In this document: in pieces, positions 53,224 through 62,255 of the stretch
Layout of the letters: each line of letters begins with the position of its first letter
Position numbering within the stretch: position 1 is the first letter of the stretch
Assembly: GCA_023227835.1 (NCBI GenBank)
Contig: JALOCI010000003.1
Span: 58,485 to 122,484 of the forward strand
Direction of reading: 5' to 3'
DNA length: 64,000 nucleotides
Origin: Bacteroidales bacterium
GTDB taxonomy: Bacteria; Bacteroidota; Bacteroidia; Bacteroidales; UBA932
Position numbers and translations under genes: made by a program
Notes under the pieces: generated by a model
The model's database searches: none
What the model was told of the DNA's origin: nothing
The model's input: only the letters and a program-made list of their open reading frames with translations

Positions 53224-55446
53224 TTAAAATCTAAAAGAAGCCTTGAGAGAGAAGTTCCTTCCTGCCTGAGGAAAAAGTCCCTCCTCAATATATCTGGCAC
53301 TGTTATCGGCAAACTCTGCCATATAGACCCAGGCATTGGAAAAATACATTCGGTTGAAAAGATTATCTACATAAAAGTTTAGGTCCAGCGTTGTACTGGT
53401 GCTTATATTAAAACTTTTCCCCAAATGCAGGGTTGCTGTGTAATAAGACGGAATAGAACGTGAATCATCAGATGTATTGTCATAATACTGTTTACCTACA
53501 TATTTCCCGATTAATTCCATCATATACCCTCTGCCCGGCAGAAATTGAGCCTTACACATACCAGTAACCGATGGAGAGTATGAGATGTCTGTTTTTTTAT
53601 AAAATGAACTTCTTTGTTGGAGTCGATTCCAATCATCCGGATTATCAAAAAGATCCGTCCAGGATGTGTAATTAACTATCTTGTTGTTGCTTAATGTCAG
53701 ATTCCCGTCCAGTTTCAGCCATTTCATAATTTCCCAGGCAGCCGCCAGTTCAAGGCCTCTCCTATAAGAACTCTTAACATTCTCCTTTATCACATAACCT
53801 GTCTCACTTAATTTTCCTGTAGGTACAAGTTGATTTTTGTACTCCATAAAATATAGGTTGGCAGAAAGAGCCAGTCTGTCAGATACAAATTTATAGCCGG
53901 CTTCATAGTCAAAAAGTCTTTCGGCAAGAAGCCTGTCTGCCATGCCCGATTTGACAGATTCTTTTATATCCGACCTGCTGGGCTCTCTGTGAGAAACCGA
54001 GAGTGAGAGATATAACTGATTCTTTTTGTCAGGAGTGAAAGAGATACCCAGCTTAGGGTTGAAAAAACCATATCTTTTATTAAAGTTCATAATGGCAAAA
54101 TCCTTGTCGTTTCCCTTAATCATATATGAGACTCCGCGATATTGCATATCTGCATAAGCCATGAATTTATCCGAGAAATCATACTCACCCTTGGCAAAAA
54201 CAGAATAGTCATTCTTATAACCTGTATTAAGATACCATTGATAATCCGGATCTATACCCCCGTTATACATGGACCAGATCAGCCTGCCAAAATGGTCTCC
54301 GTCAAAATAGGTATAGGTAAGGCCTGTTGTTCCCGAAAATTTCTCTCCGTTATATATCATATTGGTTAACAAATTTATAGACCTATTATCCATAGCTTGT
54401 CTTATAATCACGTCCGAACGCTTATACTCAGCTCCGTCCACCGTCTGATTGGCAAGTCCATATTCGGAAAATTTCTTTGAAGCCTTGTAGTTTTCATAAT
54501 AGCCGTCTCCCAATGTATAATGTATGGTTGAATTGAATACAAGGCCGGAGTTTGTGCTGTATGTATGACTAAGTTGGAAATGATGCTGCTTGTAATTGTC
54601 CGTCTCGTTGTTATAGTAATGGATATTACCCGCTTTGTCATAATAGAGTCCGGATGGGTTATATTTCCTGTCCTTTTCCATCTGCTCGCGGCTAATACCT
54701 TCCCATGTCAGTCCGGAAACATGATCTCCCAGAATATATGTAAATCTTAATGAAGAGTTATTCTTCATCCAGGCGGCAGATGCAAACAGAGAGTTTAAAT
54801 CGGTCATGGCATTTCTAATATAACCGTCTCCCGAATTATGAGAGAAAATTATATCAAAAGAGAGTCCGTTCCTGAGGATACCTGTCCCGGCCCCTATTGT
54901 TGACAGATAAGTATTATAACTCGCCACACCTACCTCTGCAATGCCATAGGGAGATGGGGAGGAACAGAGTGTCCGCATGTTAATACTGGCACCGAATGCG
55001 GCAGGACCGTTTGTAGATGTACCGACACCTCTTTGAAGCTGAACATCCTGTAAGATTGAGGTAAGAGATGGGATGTTAACCCAAAAGACCTCCTGCGACT
55101 CAGCATCGTTAAGGGCTACTCCGTTCAAAGTGACATTGATTCTGGAACCGTCGCTGCCTCTTACTCTCAGAGAGGAGTAACCGAGTCCGTTACCACCTTC
55201 GGTAGAACTGACCACCGATGGCATTAATGAGAGCATCATAGGCAGAGACTGGACAGGAGACGATTGTTTCATCTCTTTAAGGTTCAATTCGGAATGAGCA
55301 ATCGGAGTTTTCTCTCCGGCTCTGGTTGCCTGAACAACCACACTGTCCAGTTTGGTTAATGATGTTTTCTCATTCTGCCCGTTTGTCTGGGCATGGGTTA
55401 GAAAAGGTAAAAACAATACCCCGCAGAAAAAAGTTAATCTTTTCAT
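53224..55446 (-). CDS. TonB-dependent outer-membrane receptor, probable thiamine importer
   Basis: A 740-residue receptor with a signal peptide (about residues 1-19), a plug domain (about 30-150: DSVVVQATRA TonB-box-like stretch, SSLRVRGSDGSRINVTLNGV) and a 22-strand-type barrel ending in Phe (KASFRF). A TPP riboswitch lies in its leader and pnuT follows. Together these give an outer and an inner membrane transporter for thiamine or its phosphates. No vitamin B1 synthesis genes are seen in the window. Confidence 0.93.
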   Translation of the reverse strand: MKRLTFFCGVLFLPFLTHAQTNGQNEKTSLTKLDSVVVQATRAGEKTPIAHSELNLKEMKQSSPVQSLPMMLSLMPSVVSSTEGGNGLGYSSLRVRGSDGSRINVTLNGVALNDAESQEVFWVNIPSLTSILQDVQLQRGVGTSTNGPAAFGASINMRTLCSSPSPYGIAEVGVASYNTYLSTIGAGTGILRNGLSFDIIFSHNSGDGYIRNAMTDLNSLFASAAWMKNNSSLRFTYILGDHVSGLTWEGISREQMEKDRKYNPSGLYYDKAGNIHYYNNETDNYKQHHFQLSHTYSTNSGLVFNSTIHYTLGDGYYENYKASKKFSEYGLANQTVDGAEYKRSDVIIRQAMDNRSINLLTNMIYNGEKFSGTTGLTYTYFDGDHFGRLIWSMYNGGIDPDYQWYLNTGYKNDYSVFAKGEYDFSDKFMAYADMQYRGVSYMIKGNDKDFAIMNFNKRYGFFNPKLGISFTPDKKNQLYLSLSVSHREPSRSDIKESVKSGMADRLLAERLFDYEAGYKFVSDRLALSANLYFMEYKNQLVPTGKLSETGYVIKENVKSSYRRGLELAAAWEIMKWLKLDGNLTLSNNKIVNYTSWTDLFDNPDDWNRLQQRSSFYKKTDISYSPSVTGMCKAQFLPGRGYMMELIGKYVGKQYYDNTSDDSRSIPSYYTATLHLGKSFNISTSTTLDLNFYVDNLFNRMYFSNAWVYMAEFADNSARYIEEGLFPQAGRNFSLKASFRF

Positions 55447-55483
55447 AATTAATTATTTATCAGCAGGGGGATAATAAGAAAAA

Positions 55484-55556
55484 GACACTTTCCCTTCGCT
55501 GGCATTATCCAGATCAGGTTAAAGGGTATAATCTCAGCCGTAACGGCACCCCCAAG
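55484..55556 (-). promoter_or_regulatory. TPP riboswitch (THI element)
   Basis: On the minus strand the aptamer reads, in order, GGGGGTGCC, GGCTGAGA, ACCC, ACCTGATCTGGATAATGCCA and GCGAAGGGAA, all canonical THI-box parts. It lies 37 nt upstream of the TonB-receptor start at 55446. The CCCCC at 55466-55470, close to the start codon, could pair with the GGGGG of the aptamer, so control may be at translation initiation; that part is inference. Confidence 0.95.
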
Positions 55557-55609
55557 AATTATTATATGCCACAAATATACAAAATATATCGGAGTATCCT
55601 CTTTTTATC

Positions 55610-55617
55610 TACCTTTG
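55610..55617 (+). promoter_or_regulatory. -7 box (TACCTTTG) for rnpB
   Basis: TACCTTTG fits TAnnTTTG and ends two bases before the first helix of RNase P RNA. Confidence 0.5.
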
Positions 55618-55618
55618 C

Positions 55619-55943
55619 GGCAGGTGGGCCGCTCTATCGCTCTCCGAAAAGAGGGAGGAAAGTCCGGACAGGAGAGAGCAAGGCTCTGTGGAAATCACAG
55701 ATGGGGGTAACCTTAGGTAAATCGTAACAGAAAACAACCGCCTTGAAAAAGGTAAGGGTGAAAACGCGGGGTAAGAGCCCACGATGATATATGGCGACAT
55801 ATATCAGGTACGACCAGCCTCCTGCAAGGCCATGTATACCAGTTCTAAAGGCTGCTCGTCTTATGCTGGGGGGTAGGCTGCATCAGATAAATGATAGAGG
55901 CCTCTTTGAGGTACAGAATCCGGCTTACAGGCCCACCTTTTTA
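55619..55943 (+). ncRNA. rnpB: RNase P RNA, bacterial class A
   Basis: Conserved parts are present in order: the GAGGAAAGTCCGG core near 55660, the ACAGAAA element near 55730, GGGTGAAAACGCGGGGTAAGAG near 55760-55780, ATAAATGATAGA and the 3' segment ACAGAATCCGGCTTACAGGCCCACC. The 5' GCAGGTGGGCC pairs with the 3' GGCCCACC. Length about 325 nt. Small ORFs predicted inside it are spurious. Its 3' end overlaps the stop codon of the convergent small gene at 55941. Confidence 0.95.
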
Positions 55944-56126
55944 AAAAAGTCTTGGATGGTCTTCCTCGAATTGTCTTAAAATAGTAGATATAATAGCCTC
56001 CCTGAAAAATTTGGATTCTGAAGTTATTTTGTATTTTTTACAATACAACTCCACAGCCTCCAGTTCTTTATCATTTAACAGGATTGCTTTTCTATGACGT
56101 CTCTTTAGTGCCTCTTTCTGCTTCAA
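55941..56126 (-). CDS. Small basic conserved protein, possible ribbon-helix-helix type
   Basis: A 61-residue basic protein (MKQKEALKRRHRKAILLND start, FFREAIISTILRQFEEDHP end). It resembles a short family I recall as widespread in Bacteroidota, with a beta strand followed by two helices as in ribbon-helix-helix DNA binders; this is an inference. It begins one base after the DUF6340 gene stops and ends on the last bases of rnpB, tail to tail. It closes the nusB operon. Confidence 0.75.
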   Translation of the reverse strand: MKQKEALKRRHRKAILLNDKELEAVELYCKKYKITSESKFFREAIISTILRQFEEDHPRLF

Positions 56127-56127
56127 G

Positions 56128-57039
56128 TCACCTGTTTAAAAATTGTTTATAACCCTCAATAAGCGGCAATGGATACCTCTTTTCAGAATACTTAAGCCAA
56201 TCATTGGCAAGATCTTTCTTATCCTGCATTTCGCACGCTACTGCTAAATTATATGCAGCACAAGCTGCAATCTTGTTATTGGGTGACGATGTTGCCTCCA
56301 ACCATATCTGAGAAGCTTTAGTCCAATTGAAATCTCTGGCTGCAATTATAGCTTCTTGCCATGCGGAACCAAACATATAATAGATGCTTCTTGAGTCTTT
56401 CTCCCATTTATCAAAGAAATTTTGTGTTATACTCTCTCCAATATCATTGGCGGCACTTGTTAATGATTCTCTTATCTTATAATTCAGTACAGCCGTTTTA
56501 AGCTCATTTCGTGAAAGAATTTCCCAAAGAAGGGTATCGCTTTGAACAATATCCGCAACTCCGGATCCTGTTATTCCGTCATAAAGGAAAAGCCTTAATC
56601 GGAAGGGAAGGTTGACATATGTTGTATGATAATCTGAGCCAGGGTACTTATTATGATAGATACCGGGATCAGACACTTTAACGTCACTTAATATGAATAC
56701 AAAATCTGAATTGGATTTGACAGAAAGATCTTTGACAAGCTCCGGGTTGTTTAGTAACGAAGAGTCACTTTTAAAGTTGAACACAAACACAGACCCCTCT
56801 TCTCGGGAAAGCCTCTTTTCAAACGAAGAGGCAATTCCCATTGAAAGGTCAGATATAATTGCAGAATCACTTCTGCCGTCTAGAGCTGAGAAAATAGCGA
56901 CGCTTTTGCCGGAAAACTCTACATTATAACGTGGAGCCACTCTTTTCTCCACATCAATCAATTGAACACCCGGAGCGCACGAGCACAGAGTAAACAGAAC
57001 AACTGATATTAATCCGATGGTTGAAAGGTTGGCTTTCAT
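56128..57039 (-). CDS. DUF6340-like lipoprotein
   Basis: A 303-residue lipoprotein (signal peptide with lipobox LCSC, Cys21). An N-terminal beta-rich domain is followed by TPR-like helices (FNWTKASQIWLEAT..AACAAYNLAVACEMQ) as in the Bacteroidota DUF6340 family. Function unknown; it is probably bound to the outer membrane facing the periplasm. It lies 15 bp after fabG. Confidence 0.8.
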   Translation of the reverse strand: MKANLSTIGLISVVLFTLCSCAPGVQLIDVEKRVAPRYNVEFSGKSVAIFSALDGRSDSAIISDLSMGIASSFEKRLSREEGSVFVFNFKSDSSLLNNPELVKDLSVKSNSDFVFILSDVKVSDPGIYHNKYPGSDYHTTYVNLPFRLRLFLYDGITGSGVADIVQSDTLLWEILSRNELKTAVLNYKIRESLTSAANDIGESITQNFFDKWEKDSRSIYYMFGSAWQEAIIAARDFNWTKASQIWLEATSSPNNKIAACAAYNLAVACEMQDKKDLANDWLKYSEKRYPLPLIEGYKQFLNR

Positions 57040-57054
57040 AACATTATCTCCTAT

Positions 57055-57801
57055 TTACATCTTCATACCGCCACAGACAGAAATGACCTGCCCGGTCACA
57101 TATGATGACATGTCTGATGCAAGGAATGTACAAACATTTGCGATATCTTCAGGTAAACCGCCTCTGCGCAATGGGATTTTTTCAGCCCACTCCTTTTTAA
57201 CCTCTTCAGGAAGTTTTGCGGTCATGTCTGTAATAATGAATCCTGGAGCGACAGCATTTGCCCTTATGCCTCTGGAGCCAAGTTCCTGAGCAATTGACTT
57301 TGCAAGTCCTATCATTCCGGCTTTTGAAGCTGAGTAATTAGCCTGGCCGGCATTACCTGACACTCCGACAACCGAACTCATATTAATAATACTGCCGTTT
57401 TTCTGCCTCATCATCACGGGTGTGATTGCATGCGTGAAATTGAATGCCGATTTCAGATTTACACCGATAACGGCATCCCACTGCTGCTCACTCATTCTCA
57501 TCATCAATCCGTCTTTTGTGATTCCGGCATTGTTTACCAATATATCAATCTTTCCAAATTCCTTTACACTCTCTTCCACTACCTTGTGCGCCTCATCAAA
57601 AGAGGCGGCATTGGAGGCTATAGCCAACACTCTGACGCCATATTCAGCTATCTCCTTTTTTGTGGCCTCACCATTCTCATCAATAACAAGATCCGTAAAT
57701 ATAATATCCGCACCCTCTGATGCAAATTTCAAAGCAATTGCCTTTCCGATTCCTCTTGCAGCTCCGGTAATGAGCGCAACTTTTCCTTCTAATAGTTTCA
57801 T
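57055..57801 (-). CDS. fabG: 3-oxoacyl-[acyl-carrier-protein] reductase FabG
   Basis: A complete 248-residue SDR of fatty-acid synthesis: cofactor motif TGAARGIG (residues 13-20), NNAGIT, and catalytic Ser/Tyr/Lys (NMSSVVG, then YSASK). C-terminal SYVTGQVISVCGGMKM is standard. This is the housekeeping copy; a second FabG-like gene is cut by the left edge. It lies 12 bp after rimO. Confidence 0.95.
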   Translation of the reverse strand: MKLLEGKVALITGAARGIGKAIALKFASEGADIIFTDLVIDENGEATKKEIAEYGVRVLAIASNAASFDEAHKVVEESVKEFGKIDILVNNAGITKDGLMMRMSEQQWDAVIGVNLKSAFNFTHAITPVMMRQKNGSIINMSSVVGVSGNAGQANYSASKAGMIGLAKSIAQELGSRGIRANAVAPGFIITDMTAKLPEEVKKEWAEKIPLRRGGLPEDIANVCTFLASDMSSYVTGQVISVCGGMKM

Positions 57802-57813
57802 AACGTTTCTATT

Positions 57814-59145
57814 TTAGTTATTTTTCATCCTGGCGTGCAGATCATATTCTTCCGCACCCGTTATCTCAACATCAACAAATGTACCAATAATATTTTTAGA
57901 TTGGTAATCCTTTGTCATCTCACTTGTATCTATAAGTATCTCACCATCCACCTCCGGACTTTCACTTCGGCTTCTGGCTACCAGATATTTGTCTGTTTCA
58001 GAGTCAATCAAGACTCTCTGTTGTGTACCCACTCTCGCCTCGTTGTACTCCAACGAAATTTTTGACTGAAGTTCCATCAGACGACCGTATCTCTCCTCCT
58101 TTTCTCTCTTGCGGATGGTGTCTTTGAGATTCTGTGCTCCCCAAGTACCCTCCTCTTCAGAATATGTAAATGCGCCTAATCTCTCAAACCTTGCCTCAGA
58201 TACAAATGTCATAAGCTCTTCAAAAGCGCGTTTGTCCTCTCCAGGGTGTCCCACAATCATGGTGGTTCTCAGCGTTATTCCCGGCACTCTGTTTCTGAAT
58301 TTTTCAACAAGTCGCCTGGTCTGCTCTCCGTCAACGGAACGTCTCATTTTTGCCAAAACTTTATCAGAAATATGCTGTAAAGGAATATCCAGATACTTAC
58401 ATACCTTAGGATTATTTGCCATGACATCCAGAAGATCGTCCGGGAATGCTGCCGGATATGCATAAAGTAGACGTATCCACTCTATTCCTTTTACATCCGA
58501 TAGCCTGTCAATCAGCTCTGCCACATTTCTGCGGCCATAAAGATCAACACCGTAATAGGTTGTGTCCTGTGCGACAAGTATGAGTTCCTTCACCCCCTTT
58601 TGTGCCAGAAATTCTGCTTCAGCAACAAGATTTTCCTGCGGCACGGATATGTGTTTACCCCTGATCAAGGGAATGGAACAGTAAGAGCAGATCCTGTCAC
58701 AACCTTCGGAGATTTTCAGATAGGCGTAGTGAGCCGGAGTTGTAAGAAATCTCTGATTGCTGTATTTTTTATCCCATGAAGAGCCAAGTGCTTCAAGAAC
58801 CTGCTGAGTATCGAATGCCCCAAAGAAGCCATCTACTTCAGGAATAGACTGAATCAGCTCCTGGCGGTATCTTTGTGACAGACAACCGAATACAAGAACC
58901 CTGGATGTATATCCTATTCTTTTGGCCTCTGCTGCTTCAAGTATGGCCTGTATGGACTCCTCCTTTGCATCCTTTATAAAACCGCAGGTGTTTATGATAA
59001 CTGTATCTGCTGCAGCTTTTTCCAAAGGTTCGTTTTCCGGGGAGATCTCAATATCATTGGCCAATATTTGTCTCAGTAAATGTTCCGAGTCTACCCTGTT
59101 TTTTGAGCATCCTAATGTGATAAGCTTAATTTTCCTTGGTTTCAT
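57814..59145 (-). CDS. rimO: Ribosomal protein S12 methylthiotransferase RimO
   Basis: A radical-SAM enzyme that methylthiolates Asp89 of ribosomal protein S12. Signature TLGCSKNRVDSE, radical-SAM motif CDRICSYCSIP, and a C-terminal TRAM domain. Start at ATG 59145 (443 residues); the first nine codons of the longer frame (to 59172) lie inside the DUF5606 gene and are not conserved. It overlaps that gene by 20 bp. Confidence 0.95.
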   Translation of the reverse strand: MKPRKIKLITLGCSKNRVDSEHLLRQILANDIEISPENEPLEKAAADTVIINTCGFIKDAKEESIQAILEAAEAKRIGYTSRVLVFGCLSQRYRQELIQSIPEVDGFFGAFDTQQVLEALGSSWDKKYSNQRFLTTPAHYAYLKISEGCDRICSYCSIPLIRGKHISVPQENLVAEAEFLAQKGVKELILVAQDTTYYGVDLYGRRNVAELIDRLSDVKGIEWIRLLYAYPAAFPDDLLDVMANNPKVCKYLDIPLQHISDKVLAKMRRSVDGEQTRRLVEKFRNRVPGITLRTTMIVGHPGEDKRAFEELMTFVSEARFERLGAFTYSEEEGTWGAQNLKDTIRKREKEERYGRLMELQSKISLEYNEARVGTQQRVLIDSETDKYLVARSRSESPEVDGEILIDTSEMTKDYQSKNIIGTFVDVEITGAEEYDLHARMKNN

Positions 59146-59542
59146 CAGGCAGTTCGAAGTCGAGTGAAGCATTGTCTTTTAGTATGTTGTACCACTCTAC
59201 CACCTTCTTCATGTGCGAGGCGTAAAACCTGTCTCTGTCATAGTCAGGCAGAACTTCAGCAAAAAACTTTTTAAGCATCTCTGCCTGGGATTTTCCGTCA
59301 GGAGCACTCTGCTCCCCAAGTTTTTCCTGCATTTTTGTAAGGACAACATGAAGAGGAATCTCCTCTTCTGTTGTGTATATGGAAATATCCGACAATGCTG
59401 TTAGCCTTGTTGTCGAACTGCACATTGTTCTTTTTTTGGTAATCAGTGATTCAACTATCACACCCGAATTTGCGTGTGACAGATAATTGAACAAACCCGG
59501 CTGACCGGAAATTGAAAGGATCTTCTGTAAATTTGTTTTCAT
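59126..59542 (-). CDS. DUF5606 domain protein
   Basis: A 138-residue conserved Bacteroidota protein with LQKILSISGQPGLFNYLSHANSGVIVES and TALSDISIYT blocks in the first 60 residues and a helical rest with YDRDRFYASHMKKVVEWYNIL. Function unknown. Its conserved place next to coaE, rimO and nusB suggests a core role. It overlaps rimO by 20 bp. Confidence 0.88.
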   Translation of the reverse strand: MKTNLQKILSISGQPGLFNYLSHANSGVIVESLITKKRTMCSSTTRLTALSDISIYTTEEEIPLHVVLTKMQEKLGEQSAPDGKSQAEMLKKFFAEVLPDYDRDRFYASHMKKVVEWYNILKDNASLDFELPDETKEN

Positions 59543-59552
59543 CTTCTAATTG

Positions 59553-60296
59553 TTATACAATTCCTCTATCTTTTTTAATCTTTTCGTATGCTTCTGAAAT
59601 ACTCTTGAATCTCTCCTCTGCCGCTCTCTGTACATCCTGACCGAGATTTGACACCTTATCAGGATGGTGCTTAACCGCAAGTCTTTTGTATGCTTTTTTA
59701 ACCTCCTCGTCAGACGCACTCTTGTCTATTTCAAGTATCTGATATGCTGCATCTATACCTTTGTCAAACATGGCAAATACTGATTCGCTTTCGTCTCTCG
59801 AGATACCCAACGTTGCTGAAATGCGCCTTAAAACATCCAGTTCCGGTGTACTGACAGTCCCATCCGCCTGGGCTATTCCAGTAAGATAGTGTAAGAGCTG
59901 GATTCTTGCTTCAGGATTCATATAGCGTTGTATCTGAAATCCTACGGCATTTATATCAACATCTTTTTTCAGAAGGTCCCTCAACAGAACTGTAGCTTCT
60001 CTCGCCGCATCTTCTCCAAAACTTTGAGTTATAAACCTTTTAACATAATCAAGTTCGGACTTCATAATCCTTCCGTCTGCCTTCATAACGGCAGATGAGA
60101 GGACTAAAAGAGAAACCAAAAAACTGTTTCTCTGCTCAGTATCAGAATAGACTCTTCCAGGCACATAATCTTGCTGATTTTGCGAGTATTCCCTTCCTTT
60201 ATCAAATATAGAACCTACTGCAAAACCCAATATACCACCGATTGGCCCTCCCAACGCCCATCCCAGGGCTCCTGTTATCCACTTTCCGTATCCCAT
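59553..60296 (-). CDS. TerB-like and J-domain protein (DjlA-type co-chaperone)
   Basis: A 247-residue protein: a glycine-rich hydrophobic N-terminus (residues 8-35, probable membrane anchor), a TerB-like helical domain (about 60-175) and a C-terminal J domain (about 185-247) with the HPD motif (KHHPDKVS) that activates DnaK. The layout matches DjlA. It lies one base after coaE. Confidence 0.9.
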   Translation of the reverse strand: MGYGKWITGALGWALGGPIGGILGFAVGSIFDKGREYSQNQQDYVPGRVYSDTEQRNSFLVSLLVLSSAVMKADGRIMKSELDYVKRFITQSFGEDAAREATVLLRDLLKKDVDINAVGFQIQRYMNPEARIQLLHYLTGIAQADGTVSTPELDVLRRISATLGISRDESESVFAMFDKGIDAAYQILEIDKSASDEEVKKAYKRLAVKHHPDKVSNLGQDVQRAAEERFKSISEAYEKIKKDRGIV

Positions 60297-60297
60297 T

Positions 60298-60900
60298 TCA
60301 GTTGTTAACCTTTACGCTGTTTACTATTTCAAGAACCTGCGGGAGAACAGCCCTCCTGCCGTCCGCATGTATTATATAATCGGCCATGGAAATTCTCATT
60401 TTATCGTTCCATTGACTCAATATCCTTGCTCTTACCTGCTCCTCACTTACACCGTCTCGTTTCATCACCCTCCCGATTCTTATATGCTCAGGTGCCACTA
60501 CAACAATAACCTTGTCCGCAACCGTCCAAAACAGAGGTGTCTCAAAGAAAATTGCAGACTCATAAATAATTATTTCATTCCCCTCTTTTCTTCTGCACTC
60601 CCTCCACTCATAAAAATCTTCCAATAATCTAGGATGAACTATTCCGTTGACTCTCTCCAACACATTACGATCAGAAAATATTTTCTTAGCCATAATATGC
60701 TTCTGCAATATCCCATCCTTAAGTATTTCCTCACCAAGTAATTCTACCAGCCTACCAAGCAATTCACTGTCCGTGTTGTATAGCTCTTTAACCCTCTCGT
60801 CTGCTATGAAGGCAGGAATACCTATTGCAGAAAAAATCCTTATCACATAAGACTTTCCCGAGCCGATACCTCCCGTGCAAGCAAAACAAAACATATACAC
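60298..60900 (-). CDS. coaE: Dephospho-CoA kinase
   Basis: A 200-residue kinase for the last step of coenzyme A synthesis. The P-loop GGIGSGKS is at residues 10-17, with ADERVKELY and HPRLLEDFYEW blocks typical of CoaE. A second Met at residue 3 is an alternative start. It starts 7 bp after the ybbR remnant ends. Confidence 0.94.
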   Translation of the reverse strand: MYMFCFACTGGIGSGKSYVIRIFSAIGIPAFIADERVKELYNTDSELLGRLVELLGEEILKDGILQKHIMAKKIFSDRNVLERVNGIVHPRLLEDFYEWRECRRKEGNEIIIYESAIFFETPLFWTVADKVIVVVAPEHIRIGRVMKRDGVSEEQVRARILSQWNDKMRISMADYIIHADGRRAVLPQVLEIVNSVKVNN

Positions 60901-60907
60901 AAATATA

Positions 60908-61885
60908 TTATTTCCCGATAACCTTACACTGGATGAATCTCGGATCCAGCTCTACTGAAAGGACATCTTCCGGCAAACCTGAAACCCTGGGTTCAACAGT
61001 ATTGCTTATCGAGGAAGTTATGTCATTGTAATCAATTGTTGCCGCAAAGATAGCATTTTCCTGACTATGCGTATTTTTTAAAGGGACTCTGTAAACAAGC
61101 ATGATTTTGTTTGGAAAGAATCTGACAAATTTATCAGGAGGGACATTTTGAGTCTCTACCTGTATTTGTACAGTATTCTCAACATATCTTACTACTTCCA
61201 GTGTGTATTAAAATTCCTTTTGCTCATAGCGTATACCCGGAATAGGCATAAGATCCACCACACCGCTTCTCGAAGATGACAGACGCTCAAACGCTAACGG
61301 TTTTGTGCGTATAGAGTCTATTTTATTCAATATTGATAATTCGCCGTACACAGTAACCGTTGATGGTGATATTTTAATCTTTCCGGAAGGCATATACTGA
61401 TCCTTGAATCTTGCCTTGTAATCCACCGCTACAGGCATCTCCCGGTGAGACTGCATAGGTATTGTGAGATATAATGTATCGGATGAAAATGATTCAATCT
61501 CCAGATGTTCTCCAACAATACCGGATATGACATCTGTTATATCTCTGACCACTATGTAAAATCTGTCATGAGTTCCCTGAAGCGGTCTTATCAGACGCCC
61601 CTCGACAGGAATTTTCACTTCCGGCTTTTTAATTCCCAATCTGTTCTGAAGTATATAGAATCCGGATGCCACACCGGTAACAGATAATTTATTATCTGCA
61701 GTAGTCTCTCCGGCATAACCACGTTTTTGCGTAATTACCTGTACTGTATAATCCAGATTTGTGCTATAACTTGCAGATAAGTTATGAATCGCCCATAAAA
61801 TAAATGCAAGAAAGAGACAGAACAAGAAAAGCAATGCTTGTCTGCCTCTTTCGTAAGAGATTCTGAATCGTCTCAGCTTTATCAT
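60908..61885 (-). pseudogene. ybbR: YbbR-like domain protein interrupted by an in-frame TAA
   Basis: YbbR-type protein with an N-terminal transmembrane segment (about residues 16-38) and YbbR repeats; in other bacteria relatives help control c-di-AMP synthesis. The 225-codon ORF ends at TAA (61210-61208). Reading on in the same frame gives YTLEVVRYVENT... through to a stop at 60908, where a further 99 codons, including a 64-residue ORF from ATG 61102, look like the missing last YbbR repeat. The full length of 325 codons fits Bacteroidota relatives. So a single substitution, not a frameshift, splits the gene. The truncated product may still be partly active. Sequencing error is possible. Confidence 0.8.
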
Positions 61886-61896
61886 AAAGCCGGAAT

Positions 61897-62223
61897 TTAT
61901 TTGCCTGCCGCCTGAATATCCGAACTGTCCTTAACTATGGAACCTTTGTCTACTCTGAGTTTAACATTGTTGTCAACTTCGACCAATACATATTGTTCCT
62001 TAACTTCAACTATAACTCCGTAAATACCTCCCATAGTAATTACTTTATCACCTTTGGCCAGACTACTGCGGAATTTCACAAGTTCTTTCTGTTTTTTCTG
62101 CTGAGGACGTATCATGAAAAAATACATCACAACAAAAATAAGACCCATCATTATCAGAAAGCTCCAGTTTCCACCGGTTGAAGCCGGTGCAGCATTTGTT
62201 TGAAGAAATACTAAAAAATTCAT
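61897..62223 (-). CDS. yajC: Preprotein translocase subunit YajC
   Basis: A 108-residue inner-membrane protein of the Sec holotranslocon. One transmembrane helix (about residues 20-40, ending in RPQQKKQKE) is followed by the cytosolic YajC domain (KGDKVITMGGIYGVIVEV). It lies 32 bp after nusB. Confidence 0.94.
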   Translation of the reverse strand: MNFLVFLQTNAAPASTGGNWSFLIMMGLIFVVMYFFMIRPQQKKQKELVKFRSSLAKGDKVITMGGIYGVIVEVKEQYVLVEVDNNVKLRVDKGSIVKDSSDIQAAGK

Positions 62224-62255
62224 CTTTGTTTTATTTAAATATCATACAAATTTAA

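Noticed and set aside
55791..55979. A 62-codon ORF on the plus strand.
   Set aside because: It falls inside RNase P RNA, whose conserved elements explain the sequence.
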